The translations under genes were made by a program, and so were the position numbers. A stretch of 64,000 nt of DNA from Ktedonobacteria bacterium brp13 (lineage in GTDB: Bacteria > Chloroflexota > Ktedonobacteria > Ktedonobacterales > Ktedonobacteraceae). Location: positions 7,233,485 through 7,297,484 of the forward strand of contig AP024096.1 of assembly GCA_015099395.1 (NCBI GenBank), written 5' to 3'. Below the pieces are notes generated by a model that was not told where the DNA came from, did not search any database, and worked only from the letters and a program-made list of their open reading frames with translations. Of this stretch, positions 25,595 to 34,151 are shown in pieces. Position 1 is the stretch's first letter. Each line of letters begins with the position of its first letter.

Positions 25595-26794
25595 TTATTT
25601 TGCCTTCTTCCTCCCTTTATGGCCGAAGGTGAGAGCGAAGATAATAGCACCAATGATAAGGATGCTAAAGAATGAAATAACGCGATCGATGACAATCGCA
25701 GCCGCAGCCTGGTTGATGACATCCTTACTGTGATTGAAGAGGGCGATCATCCCTGCCATTCCACCTTCAACCAGCCCTACGCCTCCTCCTGTCGTTGGGA
25801 TCACGGTCAGGAGTGCCTCACCCAGACCGATAAACATGGACGCGGAAAAGATGTGCAGGAAGTTGCCGCCGATCAATTTGAGCGCGAGGGCAATAAAGAA
25901 GAAGCGGAGCGCCTCGCAGGCCCAGACTCCCACTGTTAGCCCTATCAGGCCCGGTAAACGCCGAAAGGAGCCAAGGGTTCCCTCTTGAAAGTGGTAGTAG
26001 TGTTCACGGAAGCGAATAGGAACGAGTTTAGCAATGGCCTCGCGCTGCATACGTAAGACAAAGAGCGCTATGCCACAGATGACGACCGCACCCAGCAATA
26101 GCTTCATTCCCAGCACAATTTCCGTCGGCATACTCTGGTGAAGACTGCTGATCAAGAAAGCGGGAATAAAGAGGAGCAAAAGTATGAAGAGGTCGAGTAG
26201 ACGCTCGGCCAGGACAGTACCAAAGCTGCGTGTCGTTGAGACCTCGATCTGCTGATGCAGGAGATAGGCGCGATAGAGGTCGCCAAGTTTGGCTGGTACA
26301 ACTGTATTGGCAAAGAACGAGATATACACGATCCTGGTAAGTTGCCAGAAGTTTGGCAGATGGATACCGTTCTCTTTGGTGTATCCTACATTTTCAAGCA
26401 GGAGACGCCAGCGGAGCGAACGCAGGCCAAATGAAAGATAATAGATCACAAAGGCCGCCACTAGAAAGAATGGATTGGCGTGCTGAATCGTGACCCAGAT
26501 TTTTTGTGGATTGATATTTGCTTTGGCGATGGCAAAGATAAGGGCAGCGATAACGATCGCGAGTGGGAGTAGCGTACGCCAGTTTAAAAGCTTTTTGCCT
26601 AATGCGAGTTGCTCGCGTGTGACTTCTGAAGTCTCTCTTGCAGTTGCATTGGCTGTTTCCTCTTCACTGGATAGTGTAGTAGCCACCGATTCTGCAGATA
26701 CTGTAGTATCTGCTTGCTCCTCCGATTGTTCCTCATGTTGCGTATTGGCAATGGTTGAGTTTCCCTGATGCAGTGCTTTTTTATTTGTAGCCAA
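25595..26794 (-). CDS. Lysylphosphatidylglycerol-synthase-like integral membrane protein (AglD/UPF0104 family)
   Basis: 399 residues. A polar Glu/Thr-rich cytosolic head of about 70 residues precedes eight or so membrane segments with the family landmarks LRSLRWRLLLENVGY, FFANTVVPAKLGDLYRAYLLHQ (the conserved P-x-K-x-G-E/D-x-xRA motif) and TTGGGVGLVEGGMAGMIALF. Members move lipids or lipid-linked sugars, or form the membrane half of MprF. There is no lysyltransferase domain here, so a transport role is more likely. Start taken as TTG 26794, 6 bases after GGAGG; ATG 26800 abuts that site. Confidence 0.85.
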   Translation of the reverse strand: MATNKKALHQGNSTIANTQHEEQSEEQADTTVSAESVATTLSSEEETANATARETSEVTREQLALGKKLLNWRTLLPLAIVIAALIFAIAKANINPQKIWVTIQHANPFFLVAAFVIYYLSFGLRSLRWRLLLENVGYTKENGIHLPNFWQLTRIVYISFFANTVVPAKLGDLYRAYLLHQQIEVSTTRSFGTVLAERLLDLFILLLLFIPAFLISSLHQSMPTEIVLGMKLLLGAVVICGIALFVLRMQREAIAKLVPIRFREHYYHFQEGTLGSFRRLPGLIGLTVGVWACEALRFFFIALALKLIGGNFLHIFSASMFIGLGEALLTVIPTTGGGVGLVEGGMAGMIALFNHSKDVINQAAAAIVIDRVISFFSILIIGAIIFALTFGHKGRKKAK

Positions 26795-27247
26795 AAGCAT
26801 CCTCCAAGCCTGTTAAACGTAGCCGTCTTCATTCTCATCACTGTTAGTATACTGAAACGCCTGAAATATACATGAGAATTATTGTACATTATAATAGATA
26901 CCAGTATATTATAGCAGATTGTAGGAAAGATGTAGGAAAGTTGGATGCCAGCAGCATGCGTAGGAGGCGTGAAATAGTTATAAAATGTCTATGAATGTAT
27001 ATAATTGAGCAATTCTTGCCTGTGCAGCAACGAGAGTATCTCCTCTCATCAAGGTAGCAAGAAACTGCTCGATTATATAGTGTATAGATCATCATTCTGG
27101 ATGTATCAGCGATCGAGGCTACTTACATGGAGAACCCCAACGCTGAAGTATAAAGAAAAGATGAACTGCTTGTATAGACTTATATGGATATAAGGATGAC
27201 GATCTGGAATGCTATCGTATACTGTGCTCGTATGACGGGCACGAGAT
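26795..27247. other. About 450 bp without a gene; contains a long hairpin
   Basis: No coding sequence supported. TATAAT-like boxes on the minus strand near 26880-26930 probably drive the flippase gene. The long inverted repeat at 26998-27079 is listed separately. Confidence 0.4.
26998..27079. repeat. Imperfect 22-bp inverted repeat, 82 bp overall
   Basis: The arms at 26998-27019 and 27057-27079 share TATATAAT, GAGCA and TTCTTGC in order, with two small differences, and enclose 37 bases. The element lies about 170 bases beyond the stop of the UDP-glucuronate decarboxylase gene. It may be a stable RNA hairpin or a small palindromic transposon relic. Confidence 0.55.
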
Positions 27248-28198
27248 TTAAGCAATGGTCGATAATTGACCGATGCGTTTGCCGAACCATTCGATGGTCG
27301 TACGTAATCCATCTTCCATGCTTACTTTGCGCTGCCAGCCAAGAATCTGTTGAGCCTTTGTTGGATTGGGTCGTCTACGCTCTGGATCATCTACACGGCT
27401 CGTCTCAAAAATAATCTCTGAAGATGCATTGCAAAGCTTAATAATCATTTGAGCGTACTCAAGAACAGTATGTTCCTCGGTGCTACCCAGATTAAAGACC
27501 TGACCCTCGGTCTCTGGTGTAAACATTGCGCGGATGAGTCCCTCAACCAGATCACTCACATAGGTGATGCTACGAGTTTTGTTGCCATCGCCATAGATAG
27601 TGATCGTCTCATTTTTGAGAGCCTGCGTAATAAAATTCGGGATCATGCGGCCATCATGGATCTGGCTGTTTGGTCCATAGGTATTGAAGATACGCACAAT
27701 ACGTGCATTGAGATTGTACTGGCGATAGAACTCCATCGTCAATGTCTCGCTCAGGCGCTTGCTCTCGTCATAGCAGGCTCGAGGACCAATTGGGTTTACA
27801 TTGCCCCAATAATCTTCACGTTGTGGATGGACTAGAGGATCGCCATAGATCTCAGATGTTGAGGAGACCAGGAAGCGAGCATTATTCTTTCTTGCGAGCT
27901 CCAGCATCCGGTACGTGCCCTGACTATTGACCAGGATCGTTTCAATAGGATGCTCCATATAGCCTACGGGGCTAGCAGGGCTGGCAAGATGATAGATGAC
28001 TTCAACCTCTGCGTCAAAAGGAAGGATGACATCCTGTTCAATAAAAGTAAATTGAGGATGATCAAGTAAATATTGAATATTATCGACTGAACCTGTGATA
28101 AGATTATCAACACAAAGAACCGTGTGACCTTCGTCGAGGAGCCGCGCACATAGATTTGAGCCAATAAAACCTGCTCCACCAGTAACAAGGATTTTCAA
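27248..28198 (-). CDS. UDP-glucuronate decarboxylase-like SDR (UDP-xylose synthase)
   Basis: 316 residues. Extended short-chain dehydrogenase: NAD motif TGGAGFIGSNL, HLASPASPVGYMEHPIET, SSTSEIYGDPLVHPQREDYWGNVNPIGPRACYDESKR with the catalytic Y-x3-K (YDESK), and RIFNTYGPNSQIHDGRMIPNFITQAL. The RACYDESKR and HPQREDYWGNVNPIG blocks are diagnostic for UDP-xylose synthases, which convert UDP-glucuronate to UDP-xylose for glycan synthesis. The start is TTG 28198, preceded by GGAGG at 6 bases. Stands alone, likely feeding envelope glycosylation. Confidence 0.93.
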   Translation of the reverse strand: MKILVTGGAGFIGSNLCARLLDEGHTVLCVDNLITGSVDNIQYLLDHPQFTFIEQDVILPFDAEVEVIYHLASPASPVGYMEHPIETILVNSQGTYRMLELARKNNARFLVSSTSEIYGDPLVHPQREDYWGNVNPIGPRACYDESKRLSETLTMEFYRQYNLNARIVRIFNTYGPNSQIHDGRMIPNFITQALKNETITIYGDGNKTRSITYVSDLVEGLIRAMFTPETEGQVFNLGSTEEHTVLEYAQMIIKLCNASSEIIFETSRVDDPERRRPNPTKAQQILGWQRKVSMEDGLRTTIEWFGKRIGQLSTIA

Positions 28199-28502
28199 TG
28201 AAAACCTCCAGACATATAAAAAATATCTTGATTAAAAATCTGCACCGTAATGGGTAGACGAGTTGCGTCTTGCTTGGTAACGAGCATAGCAATATCGGTA
28301 CATACCCTCTATCATAGCACGCCACGCGTTTTCGTATGCATATCTATCGTTATAGATGCGGCTTTTCAATGGGTGAGCGGCTCTATTTCCTGTGTTCTCT
28401 GCTATTCGTGAGACACGGTGCTAACTGTTGCTGTCTCTTTACACAATGCTTCATATGAACAATACGTTTTGGCATTCTCTTTCGTCACAGATGCTATGCA
28501 TC

Positions 28503-29210
28503 TCAGGCGTCTTTCGCCAGCTTTGCCTGCCTGTGCTTCCAGCGCTGATAAAGTGCCTCATCTCCCCAACTCAAAAATCCACTGGTCGTCATCGCATGGA
28601 CGATTACAACCGCAACCAATGAATGAGGACCTGGTAAAAGTAAGTAGACAAGACTAAAGACGATACCAGCTAATCCGACGCCACCAACGCTACGCCAGTT
28701 CCATTTGCCCAGACGATGATACAACGTATAGACGACCGTACTGATGAGCCAACCTATGAAGAGTGAGTGTGTCCATTGGGTGACGATTGCCAGGATAAAG
28801 CCTCGAAAGAAAAACTCTTCTACAGGTGCATTAATGAACAGGTAGAAAAATGTTTGCAAGCTTTGATCCGCCAGTGTTGGTCGACGAAACCAGGGACCTA
28901 CCACATACGCGCGATAGAGGATAGCGAAGGCTGCCATTCCGATGCCTACAGCAAGGCCAATCGCAATTTGCAGCGGTACATGGGTAAGTGTCAGACCGAG
29001 AAATGAGATTGGCAGATGGAAGACCTGGATATAGATGAGTGGAGCAATGCTCATCGGCACGATGCGCATAAGTACATCGGGCCAGAGCCAGCGCCAGGTT
29101 GTGGCTGGCGTTGAATAAACGATCTCCGTCGCTGATGACTTTACAGATGACACAGTATTCCCTCTCCTGGGTAAAAAGATATTACTCGTCTGACTTGGAC
29201 TTGCTGCCAT
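28503..29210 (-). CDS. CPBP family intramembrane metalloprotease (Abi)
   Basis: 235 residues from ATG 29210 (an in-frame GTG lies at 29219). Six to seven membrane segments. Motif 1 is APVEEFFFRGFIL (E131, E132, R136), followed by WLISTVVYTLYHRLG and the later IVHAMTTSGFL His. These are the glutamate and histidine residues of the Rce1/CPBP glutamic-type fold. Bacterial members cleave prenylated or membrane peptides or act in bacteriocin immunity; no such peptide gene is seen nearby. Confidence 0.87.
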   Translation of the reverse strand: MAASPSQTSNIFLPRRGNTVSSVKSSATEIVYSTPATTWRWLWPDVLMRIVPMSIAPLIYIQVFHLPISFLGLTLTHVPLQIAIGLAVGIGMAAFAILYRAYVVGPWFRRPTLADQSLQTFFYLFINAPVEEFFFRGFILAIVTQWTHSLFIGWLISTVVYTLYHRLGKWNWRSVGGVGLAGIVFSLVYLLLPGPHSLVAVVIVHAMTTSGFLSWGDEALYQRWKHRQAKLAKDA

Positions 29211-29335
29211 TGTATACACTTACCTTCTTATTGCCTGTGTTAATAGAACGTTAATTAACGGTGAAGTAAGTGTAAATAATAGCTACTGTTTTGTCCAGTC
29301 TTATACTATATGCGCTATTCTATAGATGGTAGTGG

Positions 29336-30001
29336 CTAGCTATTTTGTGTCTGGAGCTGTGTGAGTTGTGCCTGGCTCTCCTCAACCTCTTCGTGTGAAA
29401 GGTTGCCTGCTTGTAGATCTATCTCACTCTTGAGGGAGAGGCGCTGATAGAATGCGTTACCATCTGCAAACAAGGTCTCATCAGGTGTCTGCTCGAGCGT
29501 CTCAAAAAGCAAGTTCTCGGCGCGTGCATACATACCTCGTTGCTCATAGTAGCGAAAAATCTTGCGCTGAAGATGCATTGGTATCTGGTAGACAGAGAGT
29601 TTATCTGAGAGGTCTTGAATGGTGGAGAGGAAAATCGTATCGTCTGGTATATGTTCTTGATAGTACGCTTCAAGGAGCAAGAAGAGCGCTTTACAGTAGC
29701 GATAATAGCTCTCGGTCTCGTTGCCATAATCGGCATAGAGATCGCCCTCTTCATGCAAGAGACTTCCGATCCAGAGTGCTGATTCGATGTTGAGCTTGCC
29801 GAGAGGAGCGAGGGTCTGTAACAACATCTCGTCAGAGAGAGAGTTGATAAAGCGGGAAGTCATACCGATATACTTGAGGAAGAAGTTGTCGATTGCGATC
29901 AATTCCTCCTCCTGCTTGTTGCGTTTGCGCAGCCCTACCAGGATGGAGAGTTCGCGCCCAAGCTGTTCAGCGATGCGTAGGATATAGTCCTTATTGATCA
30001 T
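29336..30001 (-). CDS. DUF6483-like helical protein
   Basis: 221 residues, all-helical, without signal or membrane segment. The opening KDYILRIAEQLGRELSILVGLRKRNKQEEELIAIDNFFLKYIGM and the TPR-like body (LHEEGDLYADYGNETESYYRYCKALFLLLEAY, YYEQRGMYARAENLLFETLEQTPDE) resemble a conserved family of unknown function that I recall as DUF6483; this name is from memory. The pattern of paired helices suggests a tetratricopeptide-type scaffold. Lies downstream of gltX, separated by an inverted-repeat pair. Confidence 0.7.
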   Translation of the reverse strand: MINKDYILRIAEQLGRELSILVGLRKRNKQEEELIAIDNFFLKYIGMTSRFINSLSDEMLLQTLAPLGKLNIESALWIGSLLHEEGDLYADYGNETESYYRYCKALFLLLEAYYQEHIPDDTIFLSTIQDLSDKLSVYQIPMHLQRKIFRYYEQRGMYARAENLLFETLEQTPDETLFADGNAFYQRLSLKSEIDLQAGNLSHEEVEESQAQLTQLQTQNS

Positions 30002-30096
30002 AGTGGTGTGCCTCGCTTTGTGCCATTATCTGTGCTAGTGAACGAGAGAGGACACCTGGTGGGATGTATACGCGTGAACGCGTGAATAAGATCTCA

Positions 30097-30269
30097 CTGT
30101 ATATCCGCACACCGACGCGAATGACGTCGCTCGTGCTAGCACTCAGATGCGCGGATATGCAATAAGTCATTAGTGCCCTCGCGAAAAAGTCTCTCTATTT
30201 ACTACTTATCCGAAAACCTGAGTGTGTAAGCACTAGCGACGCCAGTCGCGTTGGGTTTCGGAATAAGAT
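30097..30269. repeat. Pair of related hairpin repeats in opposite orientation
   Basis: Copy A, on the plus strand at about 30206-30269, and copy B, on the minus strand at about 30161-30097, share TGAGTG, a GCGACG...TCGCGT core and flanking arms, and each folds on itself (A: CTTATCCGAAAACC pairing with GGTTTCGGAATAAG; B: ATATCCGC pairing with GCGGATAT). They fill the gap between gltX and the DUF6483-like gene and look like a REP/BIME-style unit. Confidence 0.55.
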
Positions 30270-30275
30270 CTTAGT

Positions 30276-31784
30276 TTAACCGAGTTTTGCAATAGCCTGA
30301 TCGATGCGCCGCATCGAGACTTCGCGGCCCAGCACTTCCATCATCTGAAAGAGTGGTGGTGTCGCAGTACGACCGCTTACCGCAGTTCTGATAGCCCCAA
30401 AGAGCTGACCGTTCTTGATACCAAGCGTGATAACCAGTTCACGAAGGAGAGCCTCCATTGCCTCATGCTCCCAGTTGGGGAGTGCATTGAGTGCATCACG
30501 GGTCCGCTCCAGCGCTATACGTGTCCCCTCGGCATCCATCTTCTTCTGGATTAAGATGCTTAGATCATAGTCAATTTCTTTTTCGAAGAAGAACGAGACG
30601 ATCTCAGCGGCCTCACCAAGCGTCTTGAGACGCTCATGCTCAAGTTCCAGGACACGTGTAGCGTAAGCCCTATCTAACGGACGCGCAACGGCCTCTGGTA
30701 AGCCTCCCTCGGCCTCTGGGCGCTCCATATAAGGGATGGTGCGCTCGACCAGCTCCGCTAAGGGTAGTTTACGAATATAGACGCCATTCATCCAGAGCAG
30801 TTTATCGGCATCATAAATGCCCGCAGAGATACCAATCTTGTCCAACGTAAAGACCCTGATCAGCTCTTCGCGCTCAAAGATCTCTGTCTTATCATCATAT
30901 GCCCAGCCCAACAGAGCCAGGAAATTAAAGACAGCTTCTGGAAGATAGCCCTGCTTCTTGTAGTCTGACCATGAAGGAGCATTACGCCGTTTGCTGAGCT
31001 TCTTTTTATCTTTACCCAGCACATTCGGGACGTGATAGAACAGAGGTGTCTCCCAACCCAGAGCCTGATAGATCTGTACATGACGTGGGGCGCTGGAGAT
31101 CCACTCCTCACCACGGATGACATGTGTAATCTTCATCAGGTGATCATCAACCAGATGTGCCAGGTGGTAGGGAGCAAGACCATTGGTCTTCAGGATTACC
31201 GTGTCGTCCAGGTCGCTATTTTTAAAGACCATATTGCCGTGCAGTCTGTCGGGAACTACTGTTTCACCTTCCAGTGGCATAGCGAAGCGTACGACCCAGG
31301 ATGTGCCCTTGCTCTCAATCTCAGCGCGCTGTTCTGGCGTAAGATAGCGACAGTGACGATCGTAGCGGGGTGGTAGCTTATTCGCGATCTGTTCTTTGCG
31401 CATCTCATCGAGCCGCTCAGGTGTACAGTAGCAGTGATAGGCATGGCCTGACTCGATAAGCTGGTGAGCATATTGCTGATAGAGAGCTTTACGTTGTACC
31501 TGTACATAAGGACCGTAGGGGCCACCAATCACAGGACCCTCATCAACGTCCATCCCTAGCCAGGCAAGGCCTGCATTAAAATCTTCAACCGCTCCTTCAA
31601 CAGTGCGTGCCAGGTCGGTATCTTCGATGCGTAGGATAAATTTTCCTCCGCTGTGACGGGCATAGAGCCAGCTAAAAAGAGCGGTACGAAAAGCACCGAT
31701 ATGTAGGAAACCGGTCGGACTCGGCGCAAAGCGCAGACGTGGTGTCTGTGAGTCGTCCTCAGTGCGGTCGTCGATCTGTGTCAT
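30276..31784 (-). CDS. gltX: Glutamyl-tRNA synthetase
   Basis: 502 residues; class I synthetase charging tRNA-Glu (and tRNA-Gln where GatCAB is used). HIGH motif is RFAPSPTGFLHIGAFRTALFSWLYAR, followed by RIEDTDLAR, and the KMSKS equivalent is KDKKKLSKRRNAP. The zinc-type insert CYCTPERLDEMRKEQ is present. The catalytic core and anticodon-binding helical part have normal length. The presence of gatA and gatC in this window suggests that the enzyme also mischarges tRNA-Gln, which is then amidated. AAGGAG lies 13 bases before ATG, a long spacing. Confidence 0.96.
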   Translation of the reverse strand: MTQIDDRTEDDSQTPRLRFAPSPTGFLHIGAFRTALFSWLYARHSGGKFILRIEDTDLARTVEGAVEDFNAGLAWLGMDVDEGPVIGGPYGPYVQVQRKALYQQYAHQLIESGHAYHCYCTPERLDEMRKEQIANKLPPRYDRHCRYLTPEQRAEIESKGTSWVVRFAMPLEGETVVPDRLHGNMVFKNSDLDDTVILKTNGLAPYHLAHLVDDHLMKITHVIRGEEWISSAPRHVQIYQALGWETPLFYHVPNVLGKDKKKLSKRRNAPSWSDYKKQGYLPEAVFNFLALLGWAYDDKTEIFEREELIRVFTLDKIGISAGIYDADKLLWMNGVYIRKLPLAELVERTIPYMERPEAEGGLPEAVARPLDRAYATRVLELEHERLKTLGEAAEIVSFFFEKEIDYDLSILIQKKMDAEGTRIALERTRDALNALPNWEHEAMEALLRELVITLGIKNGQLFGAIRTAVSGRTATPPLFQMMEVLGREVSMRRIDQAIAKLG

Positions 31785-32038
31785 AAAAGAAAAAATTCTC
31801 CTTAAGCATCAGCTTTACTATAGTTTCGCTTTATTGTAACATAGCTAAACTGTTACCCCGTAGCATTGAAATAGCTCCCTGCCTGGGGAACAATAGAGGA
31901 ATATTGCTATGGGTGATTATGCATGGGTGGTTGTGCGCACGTCTATTTCTCAGTCTGGCAAAGATCTTCCTTGACGCCCAATAAAGGGTGCCGTGCTGCG
32001 CTTGCTTATCTGTTCAGTTGTAACGTGCGCTGGTCCAA

Positions 32039-32572
32039 TTACTCTTTACCGAATTCGTCGAGGGCGTCCAGGCTATTGATAAAGTCGCGGTAGGCGTCCA
32101 GATTATCATCGACGCCTGGCAAGGCTTTCTGATCTTGCTCGGATGAAATGGAACGTGGTGATTCTTCGTTCTGTTCAGGGACAACGCCAGCGCGTTCAAG
32201 CACACTCTCCTCAATATAGATGGGTGCCTTGGCGCGTACAGCGAGGGCAATCGCATCGCTTGGGCGCGAATCGATCTCGACATGGCGTCCGTCAATATCG
32301 AGAACAATACGTGCATAGTAGACCTCATCAATCAGATCGGAGATGATAATACTCTCGATCTTCGCGTGCAATTCCTCGATGACGTTCTTGAGCAGATCAT
32401 GTGTGAGTGGACGGGGTGAGGTTGTTCCCTGCAACTCGACGGCAATAGCATATGCCTCTGCATACGCTATCCAGATAAAGAGATAGCGCTCTTGCTTCGT
32501 AGCTTTTAAGATGACTACTCGCTGCTGCGTAGCCAGATTGATGCGCACGCTCTCAACTGTCATCTCTACCAT
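32039..32572 (-). CDS. Bifunctional nuclease (BFN/DUF151) domain protein
   Basis: 177 residues from ATG 32572. The BFN domain is complete: MTVESVRINLATQQRVVILKATKQERYLFIWIAYAEAYAIAVELQG, then TSPRPLTHDLLKNVIEELHAKIESIIISDLIDEVYYARIVLD and EIDSRPSDAIALAVRAKAPIYIEESVLERAGV. Members are small proteins linked to DNA or RNA cleavage and stress; the biochemical role in bacteria is little known. The polar C-terminus (NEESPRSISSEQDQK) is variable. The frame is open back to GTG 32635, so up to 21 extra residues cannot be excluded. Confidence 0.88.
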   Translation of the reverse strand: MVEMTVESVRINLATQQRVVILKATKQERYLFIWIAYAEAYAIAVELQGTTSPRPLTHDLLKNVIEELHAKIESIIISDLIDEVYYARIVLDIDGRHVEIDSRPSDAIALAVRAKAPIYIEESVLERAGVVPEQNEESPRSISSEQDQKALPGVDDNLDAYRDFINSLDALDEFGKE

Positions 32573-32706
32573 AGTTTTTCTGACTCTCTCTTTCGTGCTT
32601 GGATCCGTCGAATACATAACGCCTTTATTGTACACCTAGCAAAGTATTCAACGCAAACTGTCTCCGTGCAAAAAGCATAGAGAAGAGATAGCTCTTCCTG
32701 AGCCGA

Positions 32707-32883
32707 ATGACATTCTTTATGAGCGTATCACAACATACTGTTCAATCGTCTGAGCGCAGCCCCTGGACTGTGATGTACTTCCCAGGCTTCTCAGGAACAA
32801 ACGAGCTTCCATTACTTGAGCTGTGGCGGCGCAATCAGCCGCGTTATAGCGGCATCTTGATTACTGACGATTACTTTTCATAG
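32707..32883 (+). CDS. Possible 58-residue protein
   Basis: A short open frame from ATG 32707 to TAG. The protein (MTFFMSVSQHTVQSSERSP, then WTVMYFPGFSGTNELPLLELWRRNQPRYSG, ending ILITDDYFS) has protein-like composition, unlike the AT-rich DNA after it, but no clear ribosome site and no recognised domain. It might be a small conserved protein or a degraded gene start. Confidence 0.35.
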   Translation: MTFFMSVSQHTVQSSERSPWTVMYFPGFSGTNELPLLELWRRNQPRYSGILITDDYFS

Positions 32884-33163
32884 CATATCGGTATAGAGAG
32901 TATTACAAAAGTACTTCTTTTCTCATACAAATCTAAGTAAATCTTAGCACGCATTGTCACGGGGATCAAGCTGTGATAAGATCATGTAAAACACTTATAT
33001 TGCATATATAGATTGTTTTGTCATTTAAACAGAGTAATACTTTTAATACATAAAATATGTATCTATGCAATTTTTGTTGTGTATAATAATATCATCTGTA
33101 CCATAACGTATTTTTACAAATATCTATTGGATCATATATTTGAAAAATACGTTCAAAAAAAAC
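32884..33163. other. AT-rich intergenic region upstream of lexA
   Basis: No gene. Strikingly AT-rich near 32980-33130. It contains alternating TTTGAA/TTCAAA/TTGAAT words at about 33139-33169 just before the lexA minus-35 box, which form overlapping short dyads. Confidence 0.4.
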
Positions 33164-33192
33164 TTGAATTGGGATAGCTGTTGTGGTATGAT
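33164..33192 (+). promoter_or_regulatory. lexA promoter
   Basis: TTGAAT (33164-33169), a 17-base spacer and TATGAT (33187-33192) make a good sigma-70-type promoter about 75 bases before the lexA ATG. Confidence 0.75.
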
Positions 33193-33194
33193 TT

Positions 33195-33214
33195 TCTGGA
33201 ATAGTCGTTCTAGA
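33195..33214 (+). promoter_or_regulatory. Candidate LexA operator
   Basis: TCTGGAA-N6-TTCTAGA, one mismatch from a perfect dyad, lies 2 bases after the minus-10 box, where a repressor would block transcription start. Autoregulation is the rule for lexA. This word is not the Bacillus or E. coli SOS box, so the assignment is inference. Confidence 0.5.
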
Positions 33215-33268
33215 TTTTGGCTGTGTGGGAAGTGTGTGCCTCTGTTTCAGAAAGGCAGGAGACCAATT

Positions 33269-33916
33269 ATGTCGTTGGAGCAGCCCAGCGAAATACAACG
33301 CCGCATGTACGAGTTTATTGTGGGTTATATGAAGTCGGAAGGTATGCCGCCGACCAATCGCGAGATTGGGCATGAGCTCAATATTGCGAGTACGGGGCAT
33401 GTAGATTATCATCTTACGATGCTAGAGAAAAAGGGCCTGATCTCTCGCCAGGCGAAGAAGAGCCGTGGCATTAAATTGATGAAGCAGACTCAGGAAGAGG
33501 GTATCCCCGTGATGGGGACTATTGCCGCTGGTGAGCCGCTCGATATCTATCCAGGCCCAACTGCAACTGTCGATATAGGTCAAAATATTGCCGATGCCGA
33601 GAGTACCTATGCACTTGTTGTACGTGGACGCTCTATGATCGAGGACCATATCTGTAGTGGAGATTATGTGGTGATCAAACCGCAATCGACCTGCCAGAAT
33701 GGTGATATCGTTGTCGCAGTACATATGCAAGAGGGTGAAAGTGGTAGCGCAACCCTGAAACGCTTCTATCAAGAGAAAGATCACGATCGCGTCCGCCTTC
33801 AGCCTGCAAACTCTGAACTGGACCCGATCCTGATCCCTAGAAGTATCTGGGATCGTGAGTGGCAGATCCAGGGCAAAGTTGTAGCGATTTTCCGTCAGTG
33901 TACTGGTGCTGCATAG
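33269..33916 (+). CDS. lexA: LexA repressor (SOS regulator)
   Basis: 215 residues from ATG 33269, preceded by AGGAG; the frame is open further upstream but that part includes the promoter. The N-terminal winged helix (RRMYEFIVGYMKSEGMPPTNREIGHELNIASTGHVDYHLTMLEKKGLISR) is followed by the S24 latent peptidase domain. The self-cleavage bond is A87-G88 in MGTIAAGEPL, the nucleophile S122 in VRGRSMIEDHI and the general base K164 in ATLKRFY. All are intact. The recognition helix has TGHVDYHLTML where E. coli has AEEHLKAL-type sequence, consistent with a different operator. Confidence 0.96.
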   Translation: MSLEQPSEIQRRMYEFIVGYMKSEGMPPTNREIGHELNIASTGHVDYHLTMLEKKGLISRQAKKSRGIKLMKQTQEEGIPVMGTIAAGEPLDIYPGPTATVDIGQNIADAESTYALVVRGRSMIEDHICSGDYVVIKPQSTCQNGDIVVAVHMQEGESGSATLKRFYQEKDHDRVRLQPANSELDPILIPRSIWDREWQIQGKVVAIFRQCTGAA

Positions 33917-34151
33917 CATACAACGCCGCCGTTAATACCGACCACACGTCACAGCAGCGGGGAGTATTAGATTTTCATACTTTCCCGCTTTGCTTTTTGC
34001 ACCTCTCAACATTTCTTAAGTGCTTCTTCACATATTTCATCACTTGTACTCTTCTTCCCAGTTTGGTATACTACTCATTAAAATGGAAGTGGAATATGTT
34101 GTCGTGTAAGCACTGAGTTTATCAGGGGAGATTTGGAAAGGATGCGCGGCT

